Positions 14,447 to 25,042 of a stretch of DNA of 64,000 nucleotides are shown piece after piece. Origin of the DNA: Sipunculus nudus (taxonomy: Eukaryota > Annelida > Sipuncula > Golfingiida > Sipunculidae); NCBI GenBank assembly GCA_026874595.1, contig CM049310.1, positions 7,192,001 through 7,256,000 on the forward strand, written 5' to 3'. The notes beneath the pieces were generated by a model that was not told the DNA's origin, did no database searches, and worked only from the letters and a program-made list of their open reading frames with translations. Position numbers and translations under genes: made by a program. How positions within the stretch are numbered: the first letter of the stretch is position 1; each line of letters starts with the position of its first letter.

Positions 14447-15202
14447 GTAAATACAGTTTTGTCACAATTTCCGACAAAATATTCTCATCATATTCAATTT
14501 GACTTTTACACAAGAACTAATTTAAACCGGACCAGTCTTACGTACAAAAACTGTAAGCCTGTTACATCTTATAAATAACGGCTGCAGGATAATTGTGCCG
14601 CACAAAGTGATTCAACAATCAACAGGGGCGAATTTAGGTGATTGGCGAAGCCCCCCCCCCCCCCCCCCCCCCGCCTTCTTTTTAACTAACCGAAATAATC
14701 TGGGGGGAACTTGTAGTTCACCGTCAGTGCATAATGAAAATTTACTAACAAGAGTATGGCCCAGTTACAGTGTATGAAATGCTTATAATGTCCCCCCCCC
14801 CCCTCCGACCCCCCCCCCCCCCCGGCGTGGGCTCACCCGCTTCGCGACCTCGGTATGTGAGCCCCCCCCCCCCCCCGGCGTGGGCTCACCCGCTTCGCGA
14901 CCTCGGTATGTGAGCCCCCCCCCCCCCCCCAATTCTAAATTCCTTTATCCGCCCCTAATGAATATTTATAGTCCGGACGTTCAGGTATCGAACACGTGTG
15001 GTGAAAGCGATACCGGAATATGAACATTCTAGACTGAGTATCTCTCTACACACGGGGAGGCTCACAACGTAGGCTAGTGAACTGTCATCCTCGATGTTAA
15101 TAGCTTACCCGACCCGCAGCGCCTGGCCAGCCAGTATAAAGCCCCGCTACCGATACCACCACAGCCCACAACGACGTATTTGTAGAAACGTGGCTCCGAC
15201 AT
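1496..15202 (-). CDS. PIPOX: Peroxisomal sarcosine oxidase-like FAD oxidoreductase, exons 1-7 (3' end off window)
   Basis: FAD-dependent amine oxidase of the monomeric sarcosine oxidase/PIPOX family, which oxidises N-methyl or cyclic amino acids such as sarcosine and pipecolate, releasing H2O2, normally in peroxisomes. Exons in transcription order: 15202-15109, 5650-5581, 5226-5170, 3620-3486, 3275-3062, 2450-2284, 1682-1496. All have GT/AG borders and keep one frame for 308 codons. Exon 1 starts MSEPRFYKYVVVGCGGIGSG, containing the GxGxxG dinucleotide-binding motif. Exon 2 holds LGHDHGGSQDHSRI, aligning with the active-site His/Arg stretch of sarcosine oxidases. Exon 6 has LIVTAGAWVNEVLG, the usual second FAD-site block. 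The exon 6 donor (GTCGGT) is weak but shared with the paralogue. The final two exons, with the flavin-linking Cys and the C-terminus, are absent from 1-1495 and should lie to the left, for about 407 aa in total. Intron 1 is 9.5 kb. The family call is firm; the substrate is inferred. Confidence 0.86.
3299..3390. repeat. (ATA/ATT)n inverted trinucleotide repeat
   Basis: (AAT)n turning into (ATT)n, a long AT-only palindrome just upstream (in gene orientation) of the exon 5 acceptor of the minus-strand PIPOX copy. Confidence 0.9.
3841..3898. repeat. (TA)n microsatellite
   Basis: Near-pure TA dinucleotide repeat in intron 3 of the minus-strand PIPOX copy, between exon 3 (5226-5170) and exon 4 (3620-3486). 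Confidence 0.95.
6225..6450. repeat. Dispersed repeat with GTGTGGATC core, copy 1
   Basis: Contains TTCATGAAATTTTCAACGC-like and TTTTGATGTGGATCTGC stretches. It resembles a second piece at about 32790-32960 (CCTCCGCCAGGAGC; ATTTTGGTGTGGATCCGG). Both look like a widespread short interspersed repeat found in many metazoans. Assignment to a class is not possible by eye. Confidence 0.4.
9101..9640. mobile_element. pogo/Tigger-like MITE, 540 bp, TA target duplication
   Basis: It begins CAGTGAAACCCC and ends GGGGTTTCACTG, each flanked by TA (9099-9100, 9641-9642). The inverted ends continue with GGGCGGACAT. TA duplications with CAGT-type termini point to the Tc1/mariner-pogo group. Inside are further copies of GGACA/CCGCC-type motifs. 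No transposase is seen; the 105-codon frame overlapping the left end is incidental. It lies in intron 1 of the minus-strand PIPOX copy. Confidence 0.75.
10203..10269. repeat. Compound homopolymer block C18-A18-...-G12
   Basis: Poly-C (10203-10220), directly followed by poly-A (about 10221-10238), a 20-bp spacer, and poly-G (about 10256-10268). The C and G runs can pair as a hairpin. Overlapping short frames encoding Pro/Lys runs are artefacts. Confidence 0.85.
10968..11100 (+). promoter_or_regulatory. Heat-shock-element cluster with TATA box
   Basis: Three groups of alternating nTTCn/nGAAn pentamers lie at 10968-10982, 11009-11022 and 11058-11082. The last has five contiguous units, one of them imperfect (AGAGA). 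TATAAATA follows at 11093-11100. This is the architecture of a heat-shock promoter on the plus strand. No heat-shock protein ORF follows; the next 350 bp are unique-looking and non-coding. It could be a promoter carried by a mobile element (a solo LTR) or the relic of an hsp gene. It lies inside intron 1 of the oppositely oriented PIPOX copy. Confidence 0.5.
11727..12870. repeat. Hairpin-headed dispersed repeat with ~340-bp internal tandem units
   Basis: Begins with the imperfect palindrome 11727-11757 (TAGCTCAGCTGACT...CATCTGAGCTA). Tandem units follow: GAATCTTCTAACTTGACATC recurs about 343 bp apart (near 11830 and 12173) and again, diverged, near 12750. CTGCAGACTGGTGGCACTA recurs near 12044 and 12614, with a diverged copy near 12388. 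One unit is shortened. No coding potential. It shares its head with the repeats at 44581 and 46204. Confidence 0.65.
14374..14444. repeat. (TA)n microsatellite
   Basis: TA repeat with a single TTAA interruption, in intron 1 of the minus-strand PIPOX copy. Confidence 0.95.
14626..14956. repeat. GC-rich repeat with poly-C tracts and a duplicated 53-bp block
   Basis: Ends in opposite orientation read AGGGGCGAATTTAGG and, on the other strand, AGGGGCGGATAAAGG. Inside are poly-C runs (14650-14672, 14792-14803, 14810-14823) and two near-identical blocks GGCGTGGGCTCACCCGCTTC...ATGTGAG at about 14824 and 14877, each followed by a poly-C run. It lies just left of the PIPOX exon at 15109. Confidence 0.7.
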
Positions 15203-15442
15203 CTCCCTCTGTCTGAGTTGATCTCAACTGTGTATCAACACTTATAAAACATGACATATATTATTGTATACAGCGGACAATGAAATGGCTAAAGTGCAAG
15301 GCCACCCGTGCATGTAACTCGCTCCCTGCAGCAAGCATACTCGTGTTCATAAAAATGCCTGAGTGAATACGTGACATAATGGTATCAGCAGTGAATTGGG
15401 TTTTACTCAGTGAATGAAATGGGCTTATATTATTGTGACGCG

Positions 15443-16120
15443 TGTTACAGATGTCTATTTTATTGTATGCTGTGTATGTGCAGCGCTAGCATTGTCCGTT
15501 GCCGTGGCGGTATAGCCCTGCCCACGCGTGGGGTCTGACGTGTAAACACAGCGGTCATGCTAGTCTGGGTCTTTCTCGCCTGGCCGGCTCACGTGTTGAC
15601 CCTGATGTATAGAAACACAGCATTCTTTGTTCTAGATGTTTCCTGTACTGTGTATTATGTTGGGTTCTTTAGATTGTTTGGGGATGGAAAGTTCTCGGCT
15701 TGAGGTGAAAAGTTATAAATGAGGGGCTGTGTTTTGGAGCAGGGAGATAGGAGAGATATATTCCAGCGGACACAGAAGAGTGAAAGTCAGTTTCTGGACC
15801 TTTTCCTATAATTGCGGCAGTTATAGCTTTTCTTCGAATTTGTAACGGATTTTAATTAGTCTTCAGTTTGCCTTTGGGATCACTATCAGAACTTCACTTT
15901 TGGATTATAACAAAATGATTTTATGATTGAACCGGACTGTTATTCTCTGAGAAGATTTATGTGAACTCTTCATCTGGATTATATGATTAAAGGAATTTTG
16001 TCCAGTGGCGTCAATTTTTCTTCCCAGGTGGGGGGGGGGATGACTTTGTATATATAAATACACACACACACATACACCCACATATATTTACCTTTTTCAG
16101 CGTCTCCGAGTGACATATTC

Positions 16121-16166
<46 letters not shown>

Positions 16167-16451
16167 TTAATTTTATTTCAAATAATTATAATGTTTTAGA
16201 AAATAAGTTATTTTGTGAATTCTAAGCAAGGTTTAGATATAACATTGTTTAATTGTTTTGTGAATGGATCAAAAGTCTTTAATTCTATTTATTAATATAT
16301 TTCATTTGCAATATTATAAGAATATTTAAGAATAAATTATAATTATTTGTTAACAAAAACCCACTGACTTCTTTATTCTTTCCCCTAGACATTTCACGCT
16401 GCCTAGTGTTACAGAATCTGATTTTTTTATCTCTATTTAGGTTCCGTAACA
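15443..16451 (+). repeat. 5' LTR of the gypsy-type element
   Basis: About 1.0 kb, bounded by the TGTTAC/GTAACA inverted hexamers. It contains a TATA-like TTATAAAT at 15713-15720 and an AATAAA at 16331-16336, spaced as promoter and polyadenylation signal of an LTR. It aligns over much of its length with the solo LTR at 34942-35711 (shared GTTCTCGGCTTG.GATGAA-like and GACATTTCACGCTGCC stretches), but carries an extra (TA)n block at 16122-16166 and lacks about 35 bp near its 3' end. Confidence 0.8.
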
Positions 16452-16457
16452 TAAAAT

Positions 16458-16474
16458 TGTGGGCTCGTCTGGGA
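16458..16474 (+). other. Primer-binding site resembling tRNA-Pro
   Basis: TGTGGGCTCGTCTGGGA begins 6 bp after the LTR end. It resembles the proline-tRNA primer site known from gammaretroviruses (TGGGGGCTCGTCCGGGA) with two mismatches. The position is right for a minus-strand primer site. Confidence 0.7.
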
Positions 16475-16599
16475 GGCTTAATACTTTTGAAAATTCATTG
16501 GGCCTTGCCGTAGACACATTGTTTACAATGCATTGTTTACATTACATTGTTTACAAGATTTATTTCAGAGGTTTTTTGTTATTGTTTTATCAATTTAAC

Positions 16600-17487
16600 A
16601 TGACAGATTTCAAACCTGAGACATTTGTTGAAGATCCCCACCCTGATCAACTTGAACAGTTGACAAAAGATCAGTTGTTGCGTTTGGAACAACACTTAGG
16701 GCTAGGTGTGAAAAAAGCTTTGAGAATGCCTGATATCATTGCTAAAATCATGCAAGATCTAGTTAGCAAAGGTTTGATTGAAGAGAGTGAAGTGGAAACG
16801 TCAAGAAATGACAGCCTTGCTATGCAGTTAGAATTGAAAAAGTTAGAAATACAACATGAGCTAGCATTGAAAGAAAAGGAAATTGAGTTAAAACGACTGG
16901 AGTTAGAAAGACTTAAACTAGAACATGATTTACGTACTGCCCCAACTCACAGTTTTGCTGTTACTAAACACATTAGACTTGTTCCACCTTCCCAAGAAAA
17001 AGAGGTTGATAAATATTTCTTACATTTTGAGAAGGTAGCTGAAAATTTAAAATAGCCTGAGGAAAATTGGACTATGCTATTACAAAGTGTATTGACTGGC
17101 AAGGCCAGAGAAATTTATACAGAGCTTTCAGTAGAAGCCACTGCTGACTATGACAAGGTTAAACGGTTTATCCTAAAAGGTTATGAGTTAGTTCTGGAGG
17201 CTTACCGCAAGAAATTTAGAAAATGTGAAAGGCGCAAAGAACAGACCTATGTCGAATTTGCTAGGACAAATGAGCAGTTGTTTGATCGCTTGTGTAGTTC
17301 TAAAAATGTAATGAAAGATTATAAAAATTTGCGCCAGTTGATTATGCTTGAATAATTTAAGCGCTGCATTAACGCAGATGTTAAAACTTTTCTGGATGAG
17401 GAAAGTCCTGAAACACTTAACATCGCTGCTCAATTAGCTGATCTCCATTACAAAATTTATGTTCGTCACGACTACGTGATCGGTTGA
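16600..17487 (+). pseudogene. Gypsy-type gag remnant with two nonsense codons
   Basis: The reading frame starts at ATG 16600 and stays in one frame to TGA 17485-17487. It is interrupted by TAG at 17053-17055 and TAA at 17353-17355. The N-terminal part has a long charged helix rich in Lys/Glu/Leu (about residues 65-110). The middle (EVDKYFLHFEKVAENLK, KAREIYTELSV, YVEFARTNEQLFDRL) is typical of the capsid/SCAN-like gag of invertebrate and fish Ty3/gypsy elements. The C-terminal end, including any zinc knuckle, has been removed by the deletion joining it to the 3' LTR. It is non-functional. Confidence 0.8.
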
Positions 17488-17509
17488 TATTAGGTTCCGT
17501 AACACGCGT

Positions 17510-18815
17510 TTAAAATTTCCCCACACTGTTTAGTTTGGTGAAATCCAGTTTCCCCCGAAACTTTCAATTGAGCTTGCCTACTTGAAATATTGTGTATGTG
17601 TTGGGGGGGGGGGGGAATGATCAAATGTTAGCCCCCCCCCTTTTGTGTGTGAGGGGGGTGGGGGTTGGGGGAAGGGATGCCCCCCCCCCTGCCACTGCAT
17701 GTGGTCTCTGTTTACTAGAACAAAAACGCGTTGCCGAAGGTGCGATGTTGCGCATGCGCAGAAATTTGCAATCAAGGAAGAAAGATGTAGTTGTCGTAAA
17801 AACAAGCACATTAGTATCGGTATATCGCGATACGGTGTTTGCATTTTGCGTATCGCCATACAGTTTTCAAATATCGATATCTTCCGATACTTTGTTAAAC
17901 ATGCCTAAAATGACTCTTGTTAGTAAAAATAATGTCTCTGTTACAAATTTAGTCATTGATCGGTTTGGATTAATGACAGGCTTAAAGTGAAAGCCGCTAC
18001 CGTGTCTTTAGGCGTTAATAGTAGGAAATGTCCAAGTAGGCCTGATTTTGCAAGTCTGCTCGATGACTTATTGGTATACGAAAATATTTCCATCAAACAA
18101 ATTGAAAGACGTGCTTAACATGGTCATAATGATTCATCATTCAACAATATTCTGTCATCAGAATATTATCATAAAAGCATTTTTAAAAGATCAAGTGCCA
18201 AGTTAATAGTTCTATTGTTTAAGAACAGCAGCCCGGCGATGTGGTACACGGCCGTTACTGTACACACCAAAGGCCCTTATACCTCTCTTTGCTAAACCAT
18301 GGTTCAGAATTATCTAATTGCTAAATTATTTGCACATGTAAGGTTTAAAGAAAACTAACTTTGATTTAAAATGTTTCGTTCAGTACTTTCATCAACAAGT
18401 TAGTAATTCAAAGGTACATTAGTAAGTATAATGTTGCCATATTTCGTGTATGAAATAAACTGAACTGCATAAACTTTTTATCTCATATTTAACAAAATAA
18501 AAAATGATTTATTAGAATAATATTAATAGTTTATACATATTATATAGAAAACACACTCATTTCTTGTCAATTAAATACAATAAAAAATATCGCAATTCGT
18601 AATCTCAATACGTTACCACATATCATTATATACTACAATACGACATTTGTAGGCCTACTTAAAACTGGTGAAATGAATCTGACCTGAATACTTTGTGTTT
18701 AAATCATTCACACAATACCTAGAACAAAAGCAGGTCATGCACTCTGGGTTTGTAGCTTACACACTACACACATATACTGAGTTTATTTTCAAAGCGATCA
18801 CACTAACCGCCCAAG
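17510..18815. other. Intergenic spacer left of PIPOX copy 2
   Basis: Contains poly-G/poly-C runs (17603-17615, 17632-17640, 17683-17691) in a 100-bp GC-rich piece, then AT-rich sequence. A 132-codon frame (17592-17990) crosses the homopolymers and has no recognised domain. No TATA box or initiator could be assigned to the gene starting at 18816. Confidence 0.5.
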
Positions 18816-20554
18816 ATGTCGGAGGCAGGTTTTTACAAGTACATCGTTGTGGGGTACGGAGGGAACGGGAGTGGGGCTTTATACTGGCTGGCCAAGCGAT
18901 GTGGATCAGGTTTGTAAAATACATCAGATTAAATACACGCATTAGGTTGGCGGAGTAAAATCAGTTTATACAGTTAAGTAAAGGCCTACGGGTTCTCCCC
19001 TGTGGATAACTTAAAACGTTTAACTCATCAGAAAAGATTTTATAAATACCTGAGTATTGTGGATTATCTGTTGAAACTATGTCACCTGTACCATTTTTTT
19101 AGCAATATAAGGGACATTAGTAATTATAGCTGTAAATTGATACGCTCTTGACACAGCGCTTTACCCATAGGCACTATACCTATATCGTAAGCGCTGTTTG
19201 TTATGACCTTGTATCCTGAATCTGTACACCAGAGGGAAGCACTGTATTTTTGTCCAATCAGATGAGACCCTGTGCTGGAAGACAAAACGGTTAACCAGCC
19301 AAGCGAGGAGTACACAGAGCCAAAGTTGTTCATTTCGTTTTGAGTGACAGCTCATCGCCCCGGCGACCGTTTGAATAGGCCACAGGCTCAGAGAAAATTG
19401 CCCCACACTTGGATTCTGGGCGGAGCTTGATGCCTGTCGAGTGTTTGTTGACTTGCATTTGTTTGGCTGATAGTCACATCAGCAGTTTTTTTAAGCAGCC
19501 AGGCCAATGTGCACCACCTGCTGTTTAAGTGCATCATACACGGTCACAGCAGTCAGCGGGAAAATCAGTAGCTTCTTTAGAAGATTTCCGTTGCCTCGGG
19601 AGCGTAATATATATATATATATATATGATATACATGTCTATGTTTGTGATATAAAATTTATATTCAAGAGAGGGAAGGGGGGGGGGGGGGGGTTAGGGGG
19701 TTGGATGGGGATTGTGTCGTTGTGTTATAAAATAATTTATCCTTGAAGTCCAAAGTCTTTCTCACTGAACAATATAAACTAGATAACGAAAATGCCCGAC
19801 ACATACGTTACACAAGTTTCTTTCACGTGGATCATGTGCAATAGCATACGCGGTGTAAACATTTTCAGGTAACCTAAATCAGACGGAAAATGAATTCAAT
19901 CCCTCAGCATAACAAGGGTCACAAAGTGTCTGGAAAACTTAAGTGTTGGTTTCCGACTATAAAACGAGATGTCCCAATATTGACAGCACGCATTGTGAAC
20001 AACAGCACGTGCAAGATGTAGGACTTCTTGCATTATCTACCAGAGGTCACTGCATTTGTTTTATTTTCCTGGTCAGTGAACGGCTGACACACGCCCATCT
20101 AACCCTCCCGATATGTGAATTGTACCTATTAAGGCCGCCCGGGGCGGTCATAGAATTTGCCACCCCCACTTAAAACATTTATTCTGAAACTTGAAACATA
20201 TGCATAAAATATTTGGTCAATTTTCTTCGTAACAGATGTTTTGTAGGAAAAAAAAACAAGTATACCATGTAAATTACTGAAAGGACATTTTCCCCCAATT
20301 CTGAATGAAATTAACTCCTTGCTAATGAAAACCGACTAAAAAATAACTCCTTAACTGAATTCAAACAAAGGTGTCTATTCAGCAGTTTACGGAAAAGGAT
20401 AATCGGTAAGTAGAGAAAACACCATTATATTGTTGGTTAAACATAAAATGTAGTAACGTAATTTTACCGTGTACACAATTATTGTGATTAACTTAAAACT
20501 AACCATGTTAAGACCATATTTGGTGAGTCCTAGATAATTGAATTCAGAGACTGA

Positions 20555-20705
20555 GCACAACCTTGAGTGGTTCCTTTCGGAACCTTAAATAGGTTCTGGG
20601 TGGAACCTGTAAGGGTCAACGAAAGAACCCTCGGGAGGTTCCAAAAAGAACCATATGTTTAAGGTTCCAGCTAAAACCTTTAAAGGTTCTCAACTCAGTC
20701 AACTG
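20555..20705. repeat. GGTTC/GAACC foldback cluster
   Basis: At least ten copies of GGTTC(C/T) or its complement GAACC in 150 bp, in both orientations, giving many possible stems. It lies in intron 1 of PIPOX copy 2. No ORF or known promoter box order. Confidence 0.55.
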
Positions 20706-22127
20706 CGAAGAACCCATTTGTGTCCTTCCTTTTTTTCGAAGAGTATACAGCTCTGTGATGTTTGTACAGCAAGTAAGGCATATAATTCCACTTTATATAT
20801 ATGCTATAGGCCATATACCATGAACTCTATGTGCATGGCATTTTATTTTTTAGATAACAAGTGAAACATTTGGGAAAATTATGAAAAAAGTATGTTTAAC
20901 TGTATTATCCTTAGTTTAAAAAAATAAACTATTATTCAAGGCTTATTTTAGAACTTATAATTATTAAGTAATCATTAAACTGTCCTATAAGATTCCAGGT
21001 AATTGTAACAGTTTAGCTGGCATATCATAGTTGTCTTGAAACTGTTTCACAAATACCGGTAGAAAAGAACTGGCGACAGGTAGAGTGAATCAGCTGAACC
21101 ATTAATGATACAACAGTAAAGGAAAATATATTTTTACTTCTGTTTTGAACTCTAGAATTAGTACTGATACTTGATACGTAACGTCTTGCACGGCGCCAGG
21201 GGGCCCCCTCCTCCACCATTCTAGACGTTTACAGCAGATATATTTTACTTACAGTCACATCTGATACCTGAAAATACCTTTTACACAGGCCTGGGGTTAT
21301 TCACTTCAATGAATGGTCAAGTCATATTAACATTAGATTTAATCGCCAGTGGTACATTAAAAGAAGTAGGAATTCAGGTGGTCATAGGAGACATGTGGAA
21401 AATTGAGCCGTGTTCACACTACACCCGTATTCGGTGAATTCGATATCGAAGACCGTTTAACTGCCTCCAGATCAATGTTTTACACTTCACCCGTATCCAT
21501 TCGCGCTTCGATACACATCGATGAAACCCCGTCGTTACCGAATTCATTAATACATTATTCGCACCAACTCACTGTGATCACCTTAAAAACTTCTGCAATG
21601 CATGCACAACAGTGAGACAGTGTACATGCCTGCGTCTGTAACTGTAAACAGCAAACGCAACTGAATATCTTAACGAGGACTGAATCAAATAACGAGAATT
21701 GAATCGAATACCTTATCAAATATACTACTGAATACGCTTTTCTTCTGATATCCTGCATAAAGCAGAACTTGAAACTGGTGCAATGAATCTGACCTAAAAC
21801 AACCCCAATTGTCGTAAACCTGGTATATTTTATGGATAATAAATGATAAACCAAACTTTAAAATTCTTCTTCAGATGACCTCGGTTTGGAACAGTTCACC
21901 CTTGGTCACGATCATGGCGGGTCACAAGATCACTCAAGGATCATGTGAGTATTTCTGTTGCAGTTTTCATCCTTTTCATTGAAATAAAAAAGACTCAATA
22001 CCATCAAATAACTAATATGTTAAAGATTTTTTTTTTCAAATTCATCTTTTTTTAAGATTCAGATTAAGGAAAAAAAAACTCCGTCCCGAACGACAATGAA
22101 GATCCTCTTATCAGTGATGAATGATTT

Positions 22128-25042
22128 ATAGATATCTTGACCTAACTTTTGACATTAATTACTTTTTTACGGTTTGTTATTCAGTATCATTTTCGCCTTG
22201 CCTCGTGTACCATTATCATGATTTGGGTGGTGGAATAGCTCTGATACATAAGGAACAATATCATATATGCACAGATGAAGAATATCAGTTTCCTAATGCA
22301 GAATGTGTTGACTTTAAATTTGAAACACCAACAAATAATATAACCATCTGTGGACTTTATAGAATTCCAGGTTCCAGTGTAGTGGAGTTTGTTTATAGTA
22401 TAGATCAGTACTTTGAAATCAATATTAATAGAACTAGTCACCTTGTGGTGGTTGAAGATTTTACAATCAAAATAGACCAACAAGATAATAATGAAACTTC
22501 ACTTTTGCGGGACATAGCGGAAAGTTTGAATTTAGGCACTAATTTTGACTTTCCTACCCACACTGCTGGTCATACAATTGACCTAGTGCTATCAGAAAAT
22601 GACTCTCTTGTTGTTAGAAGCATCCAACAGGGACACTTCATATCAAATCACTGTTTTATAGAATTTGATATGGAAGTTAAAACTGACAGAATGATGAACC
22701 AAAAAATCAGGAAAGATTACGGAAGAAAATAGATAAAGACTTGTTTGCTTCAGACTTGAATGAATTAACTGATAAAATTACCATGGAGAGTGTGGACCAA
22801 ATGGTGTCAAGTTACAATAACTATCTTGAAACTTTGGCAAATAATCATGCACCAGTGAAGACTTTCAAGGTCAAAGAAAGAAACTCAACACCATGGCTCA
22901 CTGATGAGCTCAAGGATGATATAAAACAAAGGCGACAAAAGGAAAGATTCTGGAAAAGGAGATGTGATAAATCAAGCTATAGATCTTTTTCACATTATAG
23001 GCGGCATGTAAATTACAAATTGAAACATGCAAGACAGGAATATTATAGGAGTTTGTTTCAAAACCATAAAGGTGACTACAAAACAATCTATAAACTGTCT
23101 AACCAGCTACTGTTCCGGAAAGAGACTTTACCTTTACCGCTGATAATTCTACCCTTGCTGAGAAGTTTAATAACTTCTTCATATCCAAAATAGCCAAGAT
23201 CATGGATGGGCTTAAACCTGTAAATCCAGAAGATATTGCCCAAAAGTATTTGGAATCAATCCTAGAAACAGATAATTGTTTCTGTGATTTTGCATTGCTG
23301 GATGATAAGGCAGTAAACACCTTGCTTTGTAAATCAGCAAACAAAAGTTGTGAGTAAGATCACATCCCTACATACCTAGTGAAAAGCTATTCTAACATTT
23401 TTGTGCCTGTGTTTAAGAATATTATCAACGCTTCGCTGCAACAGGATGTTTTTCCAAGTTGCCTCAGAACAGCTTTAGTAAGACCTCTTCTTAAAAAAGT
23501 GGGACTTACTTTGACAGAAAAGAACTATAGACCTGTATCAAATTTGGCATTTTAGGGAATTTAATTGAAAGAGCAGCTTGTAACCAGCTGGTGGAACATA
23601 CTATAAGAACTGGTAAAATTGAGCTATGTCAAACTGCTTATAGAACAGGCAGCTCGACTGAAACAGCTTTGTTAAAAGTTCATACCGATATATGGAAAGC
23701 TATTGATAAACAAGAAGTAATGTGTGTCATTCTACTTGATTTGAGTGCAGCGTTTGACACTGTTGATCACTATTTGTTGTTAAACAGGTTAAGATTTAGA
23801 TACGGTATCAATGGGGATGTGCTGTCTTGGCTACAACCATACATGAAAGGTAGAACTCAGTCAGTTTAAGTAGCTGATGTGACATTAGGAAAGGCAGTCT
23901 TGAGCTGTGGTGTTCCTCAGATGTCTATACTGGGACCGGTACTATATAATTTGTACACAGCCCCTATAGGAAATATATGTAGGGCACGTAATGTTAGTTT
24001 TATGTGTTGTGCTGATGACACAATTGTATATGTCATTTAAATCAGGATCACAAATGAGTAGGAATAATGTTATCAGGAAATTAGAAAACTGTGTTAGGGA
24101 CATCAGACTCTGGATGAGGACTAATTTGTTAAAACTGAATGATAAAAAAACAGAATGTATTGTTTTGGTACACAACAGCAGTTAAATAAAATTGGGGAAT
24201 TTGCAGTTCTGATAGGTGAAAATAACATCACAGCAAAACCTGTAGTGAGAAATCTAGGATACTATATGGACAGACAAATGAAACGCAAAGAACATATTAG
24301 CAAACTTTGTAGTTCTTCATACCTGACCCTGAAGAATGTTAACACTGTTAAACAGTCATTTACAACAGAAACTTTTCAAATTTTAATTCAAGGGTTAGTT
24401 GTTAGCCGCCTGGGTTACTGCAACAGCCAATTGCTTAGTGCACATGAATGTTTTATATCAAAACTACAGTTGTTCTAGAATATGGCAGCTCGTACAGTGT
24501 GTGGCCTTAGAAAGTATGAGAGAATCTCTCCAGTGCTTCAAGATCTTCACTGGCTTAAAATCAGAGAAAGAATAAGTTATAAAGTTCTTGTGTTTGTTTA
24601 TCAGTGTGTCAATAGGTCAGCCTCAATATATTTGCAATCACTTCTAGAATTCTATGAACATAGGAGAGCTTTAAGATCACAGAGTAATAAAAACTGCCGG
24701 TTCCAAAAGCTAAATTGGAGCAAGTTAGACTATCATCTTTTGCACATGCAGGTCCCCGCCTGTGGAACGAATTACCAAAAATTGTGAAGAACAGTCAATC
24801 TCTTAATGTTTTTTAAATCCAGACTTGAAACATTTATATTCTGCAAATCATATCATATTGATTTTAGTTGATAGGATCTAAGTACAATTTATAATGTTAT
24901 TCATTCTATGTTTTACTGCTGCACAGCTATGATTTTAAATATTATGATAATATTTAATGTGTAAAGCGCTTTTGATATGTTATGTATTCATTATTAGAAG
25001 CGCTATATAAATAAATTATTATTATTATTTTATTATTATTAT
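22128..25042 (+). mobile_element. CR1/L2-like non-LTR retrotransposon, degenerate, in intron 2 of PIPOX copy 2
   Basis: Sense-oriented LINE. From 22220 the reading frame gives the C-terminal part of an endonuclease (EEP) domain (GGGIALIHKE; IDLVLSENDSLV). A linker follows (22741-23190), then a reverse transcriptase in several frames: NYRPVSNLA near 23525, LDLSAAFDTVDH near 23730, GVPQMSILGPVLYNLY near 23910, and the catalytic block CADDT near 24010, where YADD is usual. The thumb/C-terminal part runs to about 24790. The 3' end has AAGCGCTATATAAAT followed by an (ATT)n tail at 25013-25042, characteristic of CR1/L2-type elements. Frameshifts and stops (for example TAA near 23355 and 23866) show that it is dead. 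The 5' boundary is not visible; it appears 5'-truncated within the endonuclease. Confidence 0.85.

Larger units (their letters stand above)
15443..17504 (+). mobile_element. Internally deleted Ty3/gypsy-type LTR retrotransposon with CGCG target duplication
   Basis: The 5' LTR (15443-16451) starts TGTTAC and ends GTAACA. A tRNA-Pro-like primer site and a gag remnant follow. The last 64 bp (17441-17504) match the end of the solo LTR at 34942-35711 and finish CCGTAACA. CGCG occurs immediately before (15439-15442) and after (17505-17508), a clean 4-bp target-site duplication. Pol and most of the 3' LTR are missing, so gag runs straight into the terminal LTR sequence. It sits between the start codons of the two divergent PIPOX copies, in the plus orientation. 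The class call rests on the gag type, the primer site and the 4-bp duplication. Confidence 0.8.

Noticed and set aside
17592-17990. 132-codon frame left of PIPOX copy 2
   Set aside because: Begins in poly-G/poly-C and has no domain; considered chance.
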